In this document: positions 52,214 to 60,682 of the stretch, piece by piece | Position numbering within the stretch: the first letter of the stretch is position 1 | Layout of the letters: each line of letters starts with the position of its first letter | Made by a program: the position numbers and the translations under genes | The notes under the pieces: model-generated | The model's database searches: none | Told to the model about the DNA's origin: nothing | Seen by the model: the letters and a program-made list of their open reading frames with translations, nothing else | NCBI RefSeq assembly: GCF_045862395.1 | Contig: NZ_AP023087.1 | Coordinates: forward strand, 3,596,001-3,660,000 | DNA: 64,000 bases | From: Marinicellulosiphila megalodicopiae | GTDB taxonomy: Bacteria > Pseudomonadota > Gammaproteobacteria > Pseudomonadales > Natronospirillaceae | Reading direction: 5' to 3'

Positions 52214-52424
52214 AATCTACTCCTCCTGCATCCTTAATCATTTTATTGACATACTTACTAATATTATCAGGTTTAAACATTGTCCCACCATTCTTTTCAT
52301 CAAATGGGTTAATAATTAATAACACTCCATCTTTTTGATAAATTGTTTTACCATCCCTAAGCACTGTTTTTTGCCCGTTTTTATAGACATCACTCATAAT
52401 GTTACTTACTTGTGTAAAGCTCAT
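52203..52424 (-). CDS. Possible orphan toxin C-terminal fragment
   Basis: In this 73-codon frame, the order TVLRDGKTIYQKDGVLLIIN, NPFDEKNGGTMFKPD resembles the tail modules of polymorphic (CdiA/Rhs-type) toxins, which often have a D-G-K-x-I-Y..., NP-x-x-x-x-G-T-x-F-x-P pattern. The frame stays open seven codons upstream of its ATG (FAAHFKG) to a TAG, suggesting it was cut from a longer protein. No delivery domain remains. Toxicity and family are unproven. Confidence 0.4.
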   Translation of the reverse strand: MSFTQVSNIMSDVYKNGQKTVLRDGKTIYQKDGVLLIINPFDEKNGGTMFKPDNISKYVNKMIKDAGGVDFDF

Positions 52425-52575
52425 TCCTTTAAAATGAGCAGCAAACTAAAAAGGACAGGCTAATTAAAATAATTTGACAACCCTCACAATCGACCTATCA
52501 TTTTATAAATATAAAGACAACATAATTCAAATGGATTGAATTTGTTGTCATTTGATTAATCAATTAGGAATCAAC

Positions 52576-53562
52576 ATGACAAAAGCGAGAAAACGCCTAG
52601 TAAATTATACTGCTACTACAAAATACTTAATTACCTGCCGTTGCGTGCGTCGCGCATTTCTGTGCGGTAAAGATGAGTATACCAATCAAGATTTTGAGCA
52701 TCGCCGTGCATGGGTTGAAGATATTTTATTAAAACTGCCCAGCATATTTGCAATTGATATCGCCTCATATGCAATCATGAATAACCATTATCATATGGTG
52801 ATTAGCGTGAACGTTAAACAGGCTGAGTCTTGGTCTGCTGCCGAGGTAATCAAGCGCTGGCATCAATTGTATACGGGTACGATGATCTCTAGAGCGTTTT
52901 TAGATGGCTCTAAACTCAACCCACAAGAACGTATTTTGCTAGCCGAAACCGTTGAAATTTGGCGCAATCGATTGATTAATATTGGTTGGTTTATGAAAAA
53001 TATTAATGAGCCGATTTCTAGACTCTCAAATATTGAAGATAACTGCACAGGCAAATTTTGGGAGGGTCGATATAAATCAAAAGCGATTTTAGACGATGAA
53101 GGATTATTAGCCGCCATGGTTTATGTAGATTTAAATCCTGTGCGCGCTCAAATGACTAAAACACCTGAAGAATCTGAATATACATCAATCAAAAAAAGAA
53201 GTGAGTGCTTTAAAAAATCAAACCATTCTAATCTAGTAAAAGATCAACCGAATGATTTATTACCTCTTTCAAAACACTGTAAAACCCACATTCAAATTTC
53301 AACTAAGGCGTATTTAGAATTAGTAGACTGGACAGGAAAACAATGTGCAGAAAGTAAAAAAGGAAAAATCGATAGTGAATTACCCGACATATTAACTCGA
53401 CTCGATTTGTCCGAAACGTTGTTTTTAAATGCGTCACTGAATATCAACAATAGCTTTGCTAACTTAATTGGCAAAGCATCCAGTATCGATCAGCATTTTT
53501 CTAAATTTGGACTCAAGCGAGCTTGTGGCTGGGTGAAATCATTAAGTGTTCTTGGGCTTTAG
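52576..53562 (+). CDS. REP-associated tyrosine transposase, second long-type copy
   Basis: The 328-residue RAYT is of the same group as the gene at 21068-22060 (shared RAFL/RAFI start, NHYH motif, NINEP, GRYKSKAILDDEGLLAAMVY, VDLNPVRAQM). I start at the ATG at 52576 because an AGGAA ribosome site lies 5 nt upstream and the protein then begins MTKARKRL like its relatives. HUH histidines and the likely tyrosine are present, so it looks intact. It lies next to the possible toxin/immunity pair on the opposite strand. Confidence 0.9.
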   Translation: MTKARKRLVNYTATTKYLITCRCVRRAFLCGKDEYTNQDFEHRRAWVEDILLKLPSIFAIDIASYAIMNNHYHMVISVNVKQAESWSAAEVIKRWHQLYTGTMISRAFLDGSKLNPQERILLAETVEIWRNRLINIGWFMKNINEPISRLSNIEDNCTGKFWEGRYKSKAILDDEGLLAAMVYVDLNPVRAQMTKTPEESEYTSIKKRSECFKKSNHSNLVKDQPNDLLPLSKHCKTHIQISTKAYLELVDWTGKQCAESKKGKIDSELPDILTRLDLSETLFLNASLNINNSFANLIGKASSIDQHFSKFGLKRACGWVKSLSVLGL

Positions 53563-53718
53563 CTTCCTTTTTTATTATTCATACATATTTTATTAGCTTT
53601 TATTCGAATCAATAAATTTTGATTGAATTCCCTGCGCCTTCGATTTGAGCAATGCTCGATAATTGTAGCAATTCCCTCTGTGTGATCTCTTTTTTAACAA
53701 ATTAATTTGTTAAGGCAT

Positions 53719-53791
53719 CATATTTTCTAAAATATGTGCCTTATTTATTTTTAGATGTCATTGATTTCTATTTAGTTGCCTGTCCTTGTTG
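53719..53791. repeat. 73-bp direct repeat, right copy
   Basis: This is the partner of 50941-51013 in the same orientation. It lies about 155 bp after the second long RAYT gene. Confidence 0.85.
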
Positions 53792-53843
53792 CTGCTACTT
53801 GTTGCTGCTTGTTGCTGCTTGCTTGTTGCTGCTAGTTGCTGAT
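53786..53843. repeat. TTGCTGCT low-complexity tandem array
   Basis: Units of TTGCTGCT with ACTTG, TTG, TGCTTG and AG spacers repeat five or six times. Such arrays vary in length by slippage. Confidence 0.75.
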
Positions 53844-54137
53844 TCCAAATTTGGTTTTTTGAATGACTTGGATTGTCTTTTCCGAATAAATCCGGAACCT
53901 ACAGGTGTTTATTGGAACGATGCATGCTCGAGGGAGGCACAATTCTAATTGGGCACATCCCTGTGACGATGAATCCCGAACCTTGTTCGTTTTTATATTG
54001 GGTTTTTGCAAATATTTATTATGTACATGGTGACGATTTTAAAAAACGATGGGATTGAGTTTTTTTGAGCATTGAGTGTGAGCGTCATCGGATTCCCAGC
54101 GTTTGTTTCGCAATATTGAAGTGACGTTATTTTTTTA

Positions 54138-54638
54138 TTAGATAACTTCTATTATTTGTTTGGTTTGTTTGATTCCGTTTATTACCAGTTCGATTTCATC
54201 GTCTTTATACTTGCCTAGCAGTTGTTTACCTATTGGGGAGGTGGTGGTGACTAAGCTTATTTCTTGATCACAGTATTGAATTTTCGCACCACCTGCACAG
54301 GGTGATATAAATAATAGTTGTATTGATTCATCATACTGCAGCACTACTAACGCACCAATATTAATTGATGTATCTTCCTCAAAGTTTTTTACTTTTAAAT
54401 TTTCAAATAATTGAATGTCTTGATCACATTCTATCACCCTTTGAGTTTGACCATAGGCAAGATAGGCAGCTTCCAATCCTAATGTGTCGTATTTATTTTC
54501 TGCAATATTTTCTTTATGAGTAGCTGTATCGTGAGCAATTTGAGCGCTGTTAAAAGCCAAGATTTTGACTCTAAGTAATTCTGTTTTTATGATTTGGTGC
54601 AGTTGCACTTTACTGAATTTTGGGTAATTTTTTATCAT
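54138..54638 (-). CDS. GreA/GreB-family transcription factor-like protein
   Basis: In this 166-residue protein, a helical N-terminal half (ATHKENIAENKYDTLGLEAAYLAYGQTQR) precedes a C-terminal FKBP-like GreA domain (about 90-165) with the recognisable TTTSPIGKQLLGKYKDDEIEL, close to the S-P-x-G-x-A-L-x-G-K motif of GreA/GreB. Family members bind the secondary channel of RNA polymerase and rescue stalled complexes or regulate initiation. This branch is shorter than true GreA and has an atypical N-terminus, so I do not call greA. It lies 10 bp after nudC on the same strand, probably co-transcribed. Confidence 0.75.
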   Translation of the reverse strand: MIKNYPKFSKVQLHQIIKTELLRVKILAFNSAQIAHDTATHKENIAENKYDTLGLEAAYLAYGQTQRVIECDQDIQLFENLKVKNFEEDTSINIGALVVLQYDESIQLLFISPCAGGAKIQYCDQEISLVTTTSPIGKQLLGKYKDDEIELVINGIKQTKQIIEVI

Positions 54639-54648
54639 TGGATTGTGT

Positions 54649-55449
54649 TTACTTATTTTTCAGATTAATAAACTGATTAATTAACCATCTTGCTATGGTG
54701 TACGACGGTGGCATTTTTGGCAGGTTATCTAAACCAAACCATTTTGCATCGAGTAATTCATGTTTGTCGATGTCTATTTCTCCGCTTTTATATTCTGCTA
54801 CAAAGCCTAACATCAATTGACTTGGAAACGGCCAACTTTGACTGTTTAAATAGGCGATATTTTTAACTTCTAAGCCAACTTCCTCTTTTACCTCTCGTGT
54901 TACTGCAAGTTCAACGGACTCACCCACCTCAATAAAACCCGCTAAGGTTGAGTAGAAATTATGTTTATTATTTTTATTTCGCGCTAATAAAATTTGATCA
55001 CCTTTAATAATTAAAACAATCATACAGGGGTTGATGCGTGGATAATTTCGAATATTACAATCAAAACAATGTGTGGCAAATTCCCAGTCAATAACAGTAT
55101 TAAGTTTACCGCATCCGCCACAAAATTTAGTTTGTTTGCGCCATTGCAATAATTGTTTAGCTCGAGAAACAAGTAAGAATGCACTTTCACTTTCGCTGAG
55201 TACGTCTCTTATATCGATCAATTCTGGATGAGTTTGATTATCTTCCAATTCAATAACAAAATATGGATGTCCATTTAAATGACCCACATATAAAGGATCT
55301 TTAGGGTGATCCACTTTTAAACAAGCTTCCCAATTTGGATGTTTTGCATGTAGCTCATCTTTGTGAAACACAATCCATCTTGCATCCGCTGGAATGCGTT
55401 TGCTGAGTTTTTTTATTTCAAAATGGTGATCACCAAATTCATATAACAT
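54649..55449 (-). CDS. nudC: NADH pyrophosphatase / RNA deNADding enzyme
   Basis: NudC cleaves NAD(H) to NMN(H) and AMP and removes NAD caps from RNA. The 266-residue protein has the zinc ribbon (CGGCGKLN...CFDC, about 110-130), the Nudix box (GFIEVGESVELAVTREVKEEVGL region, about 165-187) and the NADH-specific SQSWPFPSQLM motif (SQPWPFPxS in other members, P replaced by S here). Length matches the family. It is followed by the GreA-like gene 10 bp away. Confidence 0.96.
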   Translation of the reverse strand: MLYEFGDHHFEIKKLSKRIPADARWIVFHKDELHAKHPNWEACLKVDHPKDPLYVGHLNGHPYFVIELEDNQTHPELIDIRDVLSESESAFLLVSRAKQLLQWRKQTKFCGGCGKLNTVIDWEFATHCFDCNIRNYPRINPCMIVLIIKGDQILLARNKNNKHNFYSTLAGFIEVGESVELAVTREVKEEVGLEVKNIAYLNSQSWPFPSQLMLGFVAEYKSGEIDIDKHELLDAKWFGLDNLPKMPPSYTIARWLINQFINLKNK

Positions 55450-55476
55450 AAACTGTCCCTTTTTATTTATTGGGTC

Positions 55477-56331
55477 TTAAGATTCTAAATCTCTGTAAGG
55501 GTATTGAATATCAGGTTGCTCGAAACTGATTTTACCTAATTTACCTGCGCGTAACTCACGTACAAATAAATCGCCGACTCTTGTTAAGTCGTAGCCACCT
55601 TTACGAAGACAGCCACGTTTTGCTGCTACCTGTGCAAGATCTTCATAAGCGGTATCAAATAATTTTTTAAGACCGTAACGCTCTTTTACTAAATGTGGAT
55701 ATTTTTGCAACATGTAGTCCATAGCAAACATCGCAACATCGTCATATTCTAAAGCCGTATCACGAATGGCGCCACTTGCTGCCAAGCGATAGTTAACCAT
55801 TTCGTCTTTTGAGCCCGGCCATGTCATGCCTGGGGTATCAATTAAATAAAACTCATCGCTCAAAACAACTTTTTGCTGGCCTTTGGTGACTGCGGGCTCA
55901 TCACCTGTAATAGCAATTTTACGCCCTGCAAGGGTATTTATAAGTGTCGACTTACCTACGTTTGGTATACCCATAATTAATGCGCGTACAGGTTTACCTG
56001 GAATACCACGATGTGGCACTAATTTTTTAACACGATCAGGAATGGTTCGGGCAATTTCGACGCTCTCAGTGGTGATTGAAAGACAGTCAGTATTGGTTTG
56101 CTCACGAAAGTGTTTTTGCCATGCTAGGGTAATTTCGTCGTCGGCTAAATCGGATTTACTTAATACTTTTAAATAAGGTTTGTCTTTGCGTAGCGTTTGG
56201 ATCATTGGATTGGTGCTAGAAAGTGGTAAGCGTGCATCTAATACTTCAATCACCACGTCGACTTTTGGCAGAATTTCTTCTACTTTGCGACGGGCTTTAT
56301 TCATGTGTCCGGGATACCAATTGATTAACAT
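55477..56331 (-). CDS. ylqF: Ribosome biogenesis GTPase YlqF/RbgA
   Basis: YlqF is a circularly permuted GTPase that acts in late 50S assembly. The permuted motif order G4-G1-G3 is visible in the 284-residue protein: SKSDLAD (NKxD-like) comes before GIPNVGKSTLIN (P-loop) and LIDTPGMTWPG (DTPG). The N-terminus NWYPGHMNKARRKVEE is diagnostic. A C-terminal RNA-binding helical domain follows. It lies 27 bp upstream of nudC on the same strand. Confidence 0.94.
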   Translation of the reverse strand: MLINWYPGHMNKARRKVEEILPKVDVVIEVLDARLPLSSTNPMIQTLRKDKPYLKVLSKSDLADDEITLAWQKHFREQTNTDCLSITTESVEIARTIPDRVKKLVPHRGIPGKPVRALIMGIPNVGKSTLINTLAGRKIAITGDEPAVTKGQQKVVLSDEFYLIDTPGMTWPGSKDEMVNYRLAASGAIRDTALEYDDVAMFAMDYMLQKYPHLVKERYGLKKLFDTAYEDLAQVAAKRGCLRKGGYDLTRVGDLFVRELRAGKLGKISFEQPDIQYPYRDLES

Positions 56332-56456
56332 ATTGTTTAAAACCTTAATTATTTGTCATGGCTCAGTGCGATTTTTTGTTGTTTAAATGGCGACTGAATC
56401 TGAACAGTTCACTTTTTTAATTCTGTAAACTGCACTTTTATGTATGAGTTAAACAG

Positions 56457-57299
56457 CTAGAGTGTTGCTCGTCTGCCTTGTAATCCGCCGGTGTGAATAA
56501 AATAAATTGGGCGCGATTCTTGTTTTGAATAGTGTTCAACCAATCGAAATAATGTTTTACCTGTATATACGGGCTCTAGCAATATTTTGTGCTGATCTTC
56601 AAAGGCAAGCATTTGGTTTAGCTGTTGATCGTCCATTTTAGCAAATCGCTCATGGTTTTGCGCATTTAAAATCTTTAATGTGCCTTTTGTGTCACTGGCT
56701 AATAATTCATCGATCATGGGTTGATGGGCATAAAAGGCGGGCAAACCGACTAATGTTTGATTTTGCTTAAGCGCGCGGGCAAATCCTGTGAAGGTACAAC
56801 CGGTGCCAATTGAGACACCCACAATGGCGTTGTCTGGTAAATTTAAGCTTGAGAACCACTTTTGACAGCCTTGTTTGGCTAATTCGTTGTCGCCGCCTTC
56901 TGGTATAAATGCCATATCGCCGTACAGATTTTGCCAACGTTGTTGCATCTGCGTGTCGTGTTTTTGCGCGTAATCTTTTTTGCTCAGGCGAATGATTTGC
57001 CCTTGATTGTTTTGAATATCAATCAAAGTGGGCGTGTCTTTTGGGCCAATGCCACGCACAAATACAAAATGGGGTTTGTTCAGCAGTTTGCATGCATAGG
57101 AAAATGCATGCAAATGATTGGAATGAGGGCCGCCAAAAGTGGCGTAACGCTCATGTTGATCGGTTATGTTTAAGCTAAGTTTTAGCCATTTATTACCACA
57201 AACAAATGGATCGTTTTGATCTAAACGAATAATGTTCAGCGCCGTTGCATTAACTTGTATTAAATCAATTTCCGTATGATTTTTATTTAAACTTAACAA
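56457..57299 (-). CDS. PLP-dependent deaminase / D-cysteine desulfhydrase-like enzyme
   Basis: This 280-residue fold-type II PLP protein resembles ACC deaminase and D-cysteine desulfhydrase: a short N-terminal domain, the PLP lysine in CGNKWLKLSLN, the FGGPHSNHLHAFSYACK motif, and VSIGTGCTFTGF for phosphate binding. It is shorter than characterised ACC deaminases (about 330 residues), so the substrate is uncertain; D-cysteine or a related D-amino acid is likely. Its start overlaps the coiled-coil gene by 7 bp. Confidence 0.8.
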   Translation of the reverse strand: MLSLNKNHTEIDLIQVNATALNIIRLDQNDPFVCGNKWLKLSLNITDQHERYATFGGPHSNHLHAFSYACKLLNKPHFVFVRGIGPKDTPTLIDIQNNQGQIIRLSKKDYAQKHDTQMQQRWQNLYGDMAFIPEGGDNELAKQGCQKWFSSLNLPDNAIVGVSIGTGCTFTGFARALKQNQTLVGLPAFYAHQPMIDELLASDTKGTLKILNAQNHERFAKMDDQQLNQMLAFEDQHKILLEPVYTGKTLFRLVEHYSKQESRPIYFIHTGGLQGRRATL

Positions 57300-58738
57300 T
57301 GCTCTTTACAATAAGCGTGTTTTGCAAATACAAAATCATTTGGCGCATTCACTCGATTGATTTGTATTGAACACTGCTCGCAAATTGGCGTTTCGAAGTG
57401 TTTTAACCATATTTCATAATCTTTTAATTTCATGGCGCATTTTTGAGCAGCGAACATATTAGGATTTTTCAAATAATTAGTTACATTTCTAGCGGGAATA
57501 CTTAAGTGTCCAGCACCTGCGTGATACGCAGTGAACACCAATTCTTGTGCAATCATTTTGTCAATTAATTCATTTTTAGTAAGCGGTGCATCCTCATTTT
57601 TAATTTGTGAGGCTTTTAGTGATTGTATTTCTTTTACTAACAGATCTTCTCTATTTAACGCCCCTTCTAATTGAGAATGTAATGTATTAATTTCATCGTT
57701 TAATTCATTAATTTCTTCATCGGGGGATTGGGTATGTTTATGATGATTATGAGTTTTTAATAGTGCTAAATGTTCATCTTTTAACGCAGCCAAACGCTCT
57801 GTTTGTTGTTCAAATTTAAATTGTAAATCTTCTAATTGCTCGTCTTTTTCTAATAATAAATGATCTTCACTTTCGTTATGAACTTCTAATTGATTTATTT
57901 TGCGTTGTAAGTTTTTAATCAATTGTTTGTCTGCTTGCATTTCATTACGCATCACACGCTTAACTTGTTCTAACTCTTCATTTTTATGCTGAACAACAAT
58001 ATCATGCTTAAGTTTTTGCTCTTTTAGCATCTCATTAAATTTAAGCTGACTTTTTTCGTGATTAATTAGAATTTGTTTTTTTAACTTGTCGCTGGTTTCG
58101 TCAAATTCGGCAGTCACGGTTAATGTCGGCGCATCTAATACAGGGATATTTGAAATAGTAGGAATATTATTTTGCTGGAGGGATTTCTTTTTATTGTCGT
58201 TGTATTTTTTAGCATTATTTTTGATCGTTGAAATATCTTCATCTAACACTAATGCGTCATCTAATGAGTGAAGTAACACTTCAATTTCCTGCTTTTCTAA
58301 CTTTTCAAACTTTAATTTATTTTGTTCAACTGTTTGCAGTAAATGATTAAAAAACACTTGGGTTTGACTGCTATCTGGCTCCCATAGATCTTGTTTATAC
58401 CAATCCACAGAGCATTGCGAACGACAAGAAATATTGATTCGACCTTGACCTAAATCTGGTCCTTTTGAAGCCATTTGCGCTAAATGACGTAATGGAATAT
58501 CCCAATCACTGTCCACTTTTCCAGAATCATCAAACGGAACAGTAAACAAAACTAAAGTGCGCAAGGATAACTGCCCGTCTAATTGCAATAACGCAGCATT
58601 GATCGTACGCCCCTGTAATTGTTCTTTAGGCTCACGCATGTCGACGAGTTTTTCAAATTGACTAAACGTAAATTGCGCCACAACATTTAACGAAGAAAAT
58701 AAATATACCGCTTCGTATTCGATTTGAGAATTCGACAT
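57293..58738 (-). CDS. Conserved protein with long coiled coil and C-terminal cysteine pairs
   Basis: In this 481-residue protein, a globular N-terminal part (about 1-140; WDIPLRHLAQMASKGPDLGQGRINI, CRSQCSVDWYKQDLWEPD) resembles conserved hypothetical proteins of Pseudomonas and relatives. A long heptad-rich coiled coil (about 225-385, many Glu/Lys/Gln/Leu) follows, then a C-terminal segment (about 395-481) with CEQC and CKEHC pairs that could bind zinc. Function is unknown; related proteins are sometimes annotated as chromosome-partition-like because of the coiled coil. It overlaps the PLP-enzyme gene by 7 bp, suggesting coupling. Confidence 0.6.
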   Translation of the reverse strand: MSNSQIEYEAVYLFSSLNVVAQFTFSQFEKLVDMREPKEQLQGRTINAALLQLDGQLSLRTLVLFTVPFDDSGKVDSDWDIPLRHLAQMASKGPDLGQGRINISCRSQCSVDWYKQDLWEPDSSQTQVFFNHLLQTVEQNKLKFEKLEKQEIEVLLHSLDDALVLDEDISTIKNNAKKYNDNKKKSLQQNNIPTISNIPVLDAPTLTVTAEFDETSDKLKKQILINHEKSQLKFNEMLKEQKLKHDIVVQHKNEELEQVKRVMRNEMQADKQLIKNLQRKINQLEVHNESEDHLLLEKDEQLEDLQFKFEQQTERLAALKDEHLALLKTHNHHKHTQSPDEEINELNDEINTLHSQLEGALNREDLLVKEIQSLKASQIKNEDAPLTKNELIDKMIAQELVFTAYHAGAGHLSIPARNVTNYLKNPNMFAAQKCAMKLKDYEIWLKHFETPICEQCSIQINRVNAPNDFVFAKHAYCKEHC

Positions 58739-59064
58739 AACCCTGTCCTAAAAATACACTGTTCGATATTCTAGACAATTATTTAGCTAAGCTCACTTAA
58801 AAACTGTCCATTATTGTCATTTTCTTTACCTTCGTGTCTAATTTGTGACCAACAATGGCTTATTAGTGCGAAGTAACTGAGTAATTTTCAAAACTTTACA
58901 GGACTAGCAACCCATTTGAAGATCGTAAATTTATTAAATATTAGAATATTTGAATATTTGAATATTTGATATGTATGAGCTGAAAACTGACTGGGATGAC
59001 AACGATGAAAGCAAAAGAATTGATAAGGTTTTTACAAGAAGTGCGCAATATAGAATTTTAAGCC
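58739..59064. other. Intergenic stretch between the coiled-coil gene and the small acidic gene
   Basis: This stretch contains the promoter region of the coiled-coil gene, a GAATATTT tandem repeat (about 58940-58967) and a 22-codon plus-strand frame (about 58995-59062) that I do not call a gene. Nothing else is supported. Confidence 0.3.
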
Positions 59065-59090
59065 AAAAAAAAGCACCGAACTCGGTGCTT
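59065..59090 (-). terminator. Terminator of the small acidic gene
   Basis: AAGCACCG and CGGTGCTT form an 8-bp stem around AACT. On the minus strand it is followed by eight Ts and lies 3 bp after the stop codon. Confidence 0.9.
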
Positions 59091-59092
59091 AG

Positions 59093-59197
59093 TTACATTT
59101 CACAGCCTTCATCGCCGTAAAAGTCTTCATAATCTTCATGGTCATCATCAAATTCTTCAAAGCGTTGTTCCATCAGCTCTTCAGCGTAATCTTGCAT
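59093..59197 (-). CDS. Small very acidic protein (34 residues)
   Basis: A 34-codon frame runs from the ATG at 59195-59197 to 59093. Fifteen of its residues are Asp or Glu (for example FEEFDDDHEDYEDFYGDEG). An AAGG ribosome site lies 8 nt upstream and a strong terminator abuts the stop, so it looks like a real transcription unit. Such small acidic proteins can mimic nucleic acid or bind basic partners, but no family is recognised. Confidence 0.65.
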   Translation of the reverse strand: MQDYAEELMEQRFEEFDDDHEDYEDFYGDEGCEM

Positions 59198-59310
59198 TGT
59201 ATTTACCTTCATTTAAATATTCATTATTGAATGAGCGTAAGATAAACAAGTTTTATGACATTTTAGTGACAAGCATTTTTTAAAACAGTTAATGTGTTAA
59301 ATAGCCCACA

Positions 59311-59790
59311 TTATCGGCCAAATCGAATTAATTCACCCTCAATGATTAAGGTTATTTCTTGAGAATTTAAGGAATCTAAATGCCAATCTTGTCGCACGGT
59401 CTGTTTAGAGCGAAAGTTGCTTTTTTGATTAATGATATTAGTTAACCTAACTTGAATGCCATCTTCACCAATCAACCAAGTTCCATCGGCTTTATAAAAT
59501 GCGCTATTGTCGGCATATTGAAAAACAACCACTTCATTTGGCTCATTAAATTCAACGATTCTAAAGTTGCCATCGGTTACGATTTCTTTCCATTTACCGA
59601 TTATATTTCCAGCTGTTAACGGTAATATATTGCGTTCAATTTCATTTTTGAATTTGTATTCTTCAGCTACTTGAGTTTTAGGCGGCACATTACTAAATAT
59701 AGTTTTGCCTCGTTCGTCTTCCCATGTGTAAATTTTGGAATATGCCGATTGCATAAATACACAAGCTATTAAAAATAAGCATGCTTTCAT
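59311..59790 (-). CDS. DUF4124-domain exported protein
   Basis: This 159-residue protein has a signal peptide (KACLFLIACVFMQSAYS) followed directly by the DUF4124 motif KIYTWEDERGKTIFSNVPP, which occurs at the N-terminus of many envelope proteins of Proteobacteria. The rest of the mature part (about 45-159) is beta-rich with no recognised domain (GNIIGKWKEIVTDGNF, VVVFQYADNSAFYKADGTW). Function is unknown. Confidence 0.8.
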   Translation of the reverse strand: MKACLFLIACVFMQSAYSKIYTWEDERGKTIFSNVPPKTQVAEEYKFKNEIERNILPLTAGNIIGKWKEIVTDGNFRIVEFNEPNEVVVFQYADNSAFYKADGTWLIGEDGIQVRLTNIINQKSNFRSKQTVRQDWHLDSLNSQEITLIIEGELIRFGR

Positions 59791-59875
59791 TTTACTGCCT
59801 TAATTTTTTTACTACATATTTTCCTTAACTTTATCTCAATTTATATGGAATTTCTTGCAAAAATTACAATTTTGA

Positions 59876-59901
59876 TAAAAAAAGCCGCTCACTTGAGAGG
59901 C
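59876..59901 (-). terminator. Probable terminator of azoR
   Basis: GCCTCTC and GAGCGGC (minus strand, one mismatch) pair around AAGT and are followed by seven Ts, about 50 bp after the azoR stop. Confidence 0.65.
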
Positions 59902-59949
59902 CAGATCATATTGAACGTTATATTTTCTAGTTATTAAATATTCAAAAAA

Positions 59950-60531
59950 TTAAGCAATTTTAGCAATTTCAAGCATGGCATCATTAATTGACTGCTCAGC
60001 ATTTGCTGCCAACCCTGATGCTGTAATTAATCTTTGATCTTCCAACCCTAAGAAATTGAAGAATGTTTTTAATGATGCGGTCATGTGGTCCATTGGTAAA
60101 CCTGAATTTAATGGAACCCCTCCACTTGTCAGCACAAAAATAATTTTCTTGCCTTCAATCAACCCTTTTGGGCCGGTATCTGTATACATGAATGTTTTAC
60201 CTACTCGTGCAATTAAATCTTCATACAATTTGAGGCTTGCTGGAATATTAAAATTATACATAGGAACTCCCAGCACAATGATATCGTGTGCTTTGATTTC
60301 ATCTACTAACTTGTCTGACAGACTCAAAATTTCATTTTGCTCTTCGCTTCTTTGCTCCCGTGGAGTATAAGCTGCCCCAATAAATGCCTCGGTAATGATT
60401 GGCAAACCATCACTAATATCGCGATAAGTGACAGAAGTTGGGTTTAACTGGTCAACTACCGCTTGGGATAATTTACGCGAATTTGACTGTGCTTTAGCGG
60501 CACTTGTATCAATATGTAATATTCGGGACAT
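59950..60531 (-). CDS. azoR: FMN-dependent NADH-azoreductase
   Basis: AzoR is a flavodoxin-like NAD(P)H:quinone/azo oxidoreductase. The 193-residue frame from the ATG at 60529-60531 begins MSRILHIDTSA, with SRKLSQAVV (FMN phosphate region), VLGVPMYNFNIPASLKLYED, PKGLIEGKKIIFVLTSGG and the C-terminal ITASGLAANA. The longer frame adds 11 residues outside the family start. A LysR gene diverges from it, the usual AzoR arrangement with a quinone-responsive regulator. Confidence 0.95.
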   Translation of the reverse strand: MSRILHIDTSAAKAQSNSRKLSQAVVDQLNPTSVTYRDISDGLPIITEAFIGAAYTPREQRSEEQNEILSLSDKLVDEIKAHDIIVLGVPMYNFNIPASLKLYEDLIARVGKTFMYTDTGPKGLIEGKKIIFVLTSGGVPLNSGLPMDHMTASLKTFFNFLGLEDQRLITASGLAANAEQSINDAMLEIAKIA

Positions 60532-60635
60532 AATGGAATCTCTAGTGAGTGAATCAATATGCACAGTATAATTAACAATTTTTATTTGATAATACCCAAA
60601 AAAGTAATAACATTAAGTCCATTTACTCATCAATC

Positions 60636-60672
60636 AACTAACTAACTAACCATTCAACCAACCAATCAAAGC
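60636..60672. repeat. AACT / AACC short tandem repeats in the azoR-LysR intergenic region
   Basis: AACTAACTAACTAACC followed by ATTCAACCAACCAATC forms a simple tetranucleotide tract just before the LysR start. Length variation by slippage could change the promoter or leader spacing. Confidence 0.5.
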
Positions 60673-60682
60673 AACCTTACTT

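Larger units (their letters stand above)
53563..54137. other. Intergenic stretch with repeats, no gene
   Basis: This stretch contains the right 73-bp repeat (53719-53791) and the TTGCTGCT array. The short frames here are repeat-derived or random, with no conserved features. I see no RNA gene. Confidence 0.35.

Noticed and set aside
53736..54058. Two overlapping plus-strand frames of 61-70 codons after the second long RAYT
   Set aside because: The first reads the TTGCTGCT array and neither has protein-like composition or a ribosome site.
58995..59062. 22-codon plus-strand frame beginning MTTMKAKE
   Set aside because: It is too short to judge, and no terminator suits it on this strand. Recorded only as intergenic.
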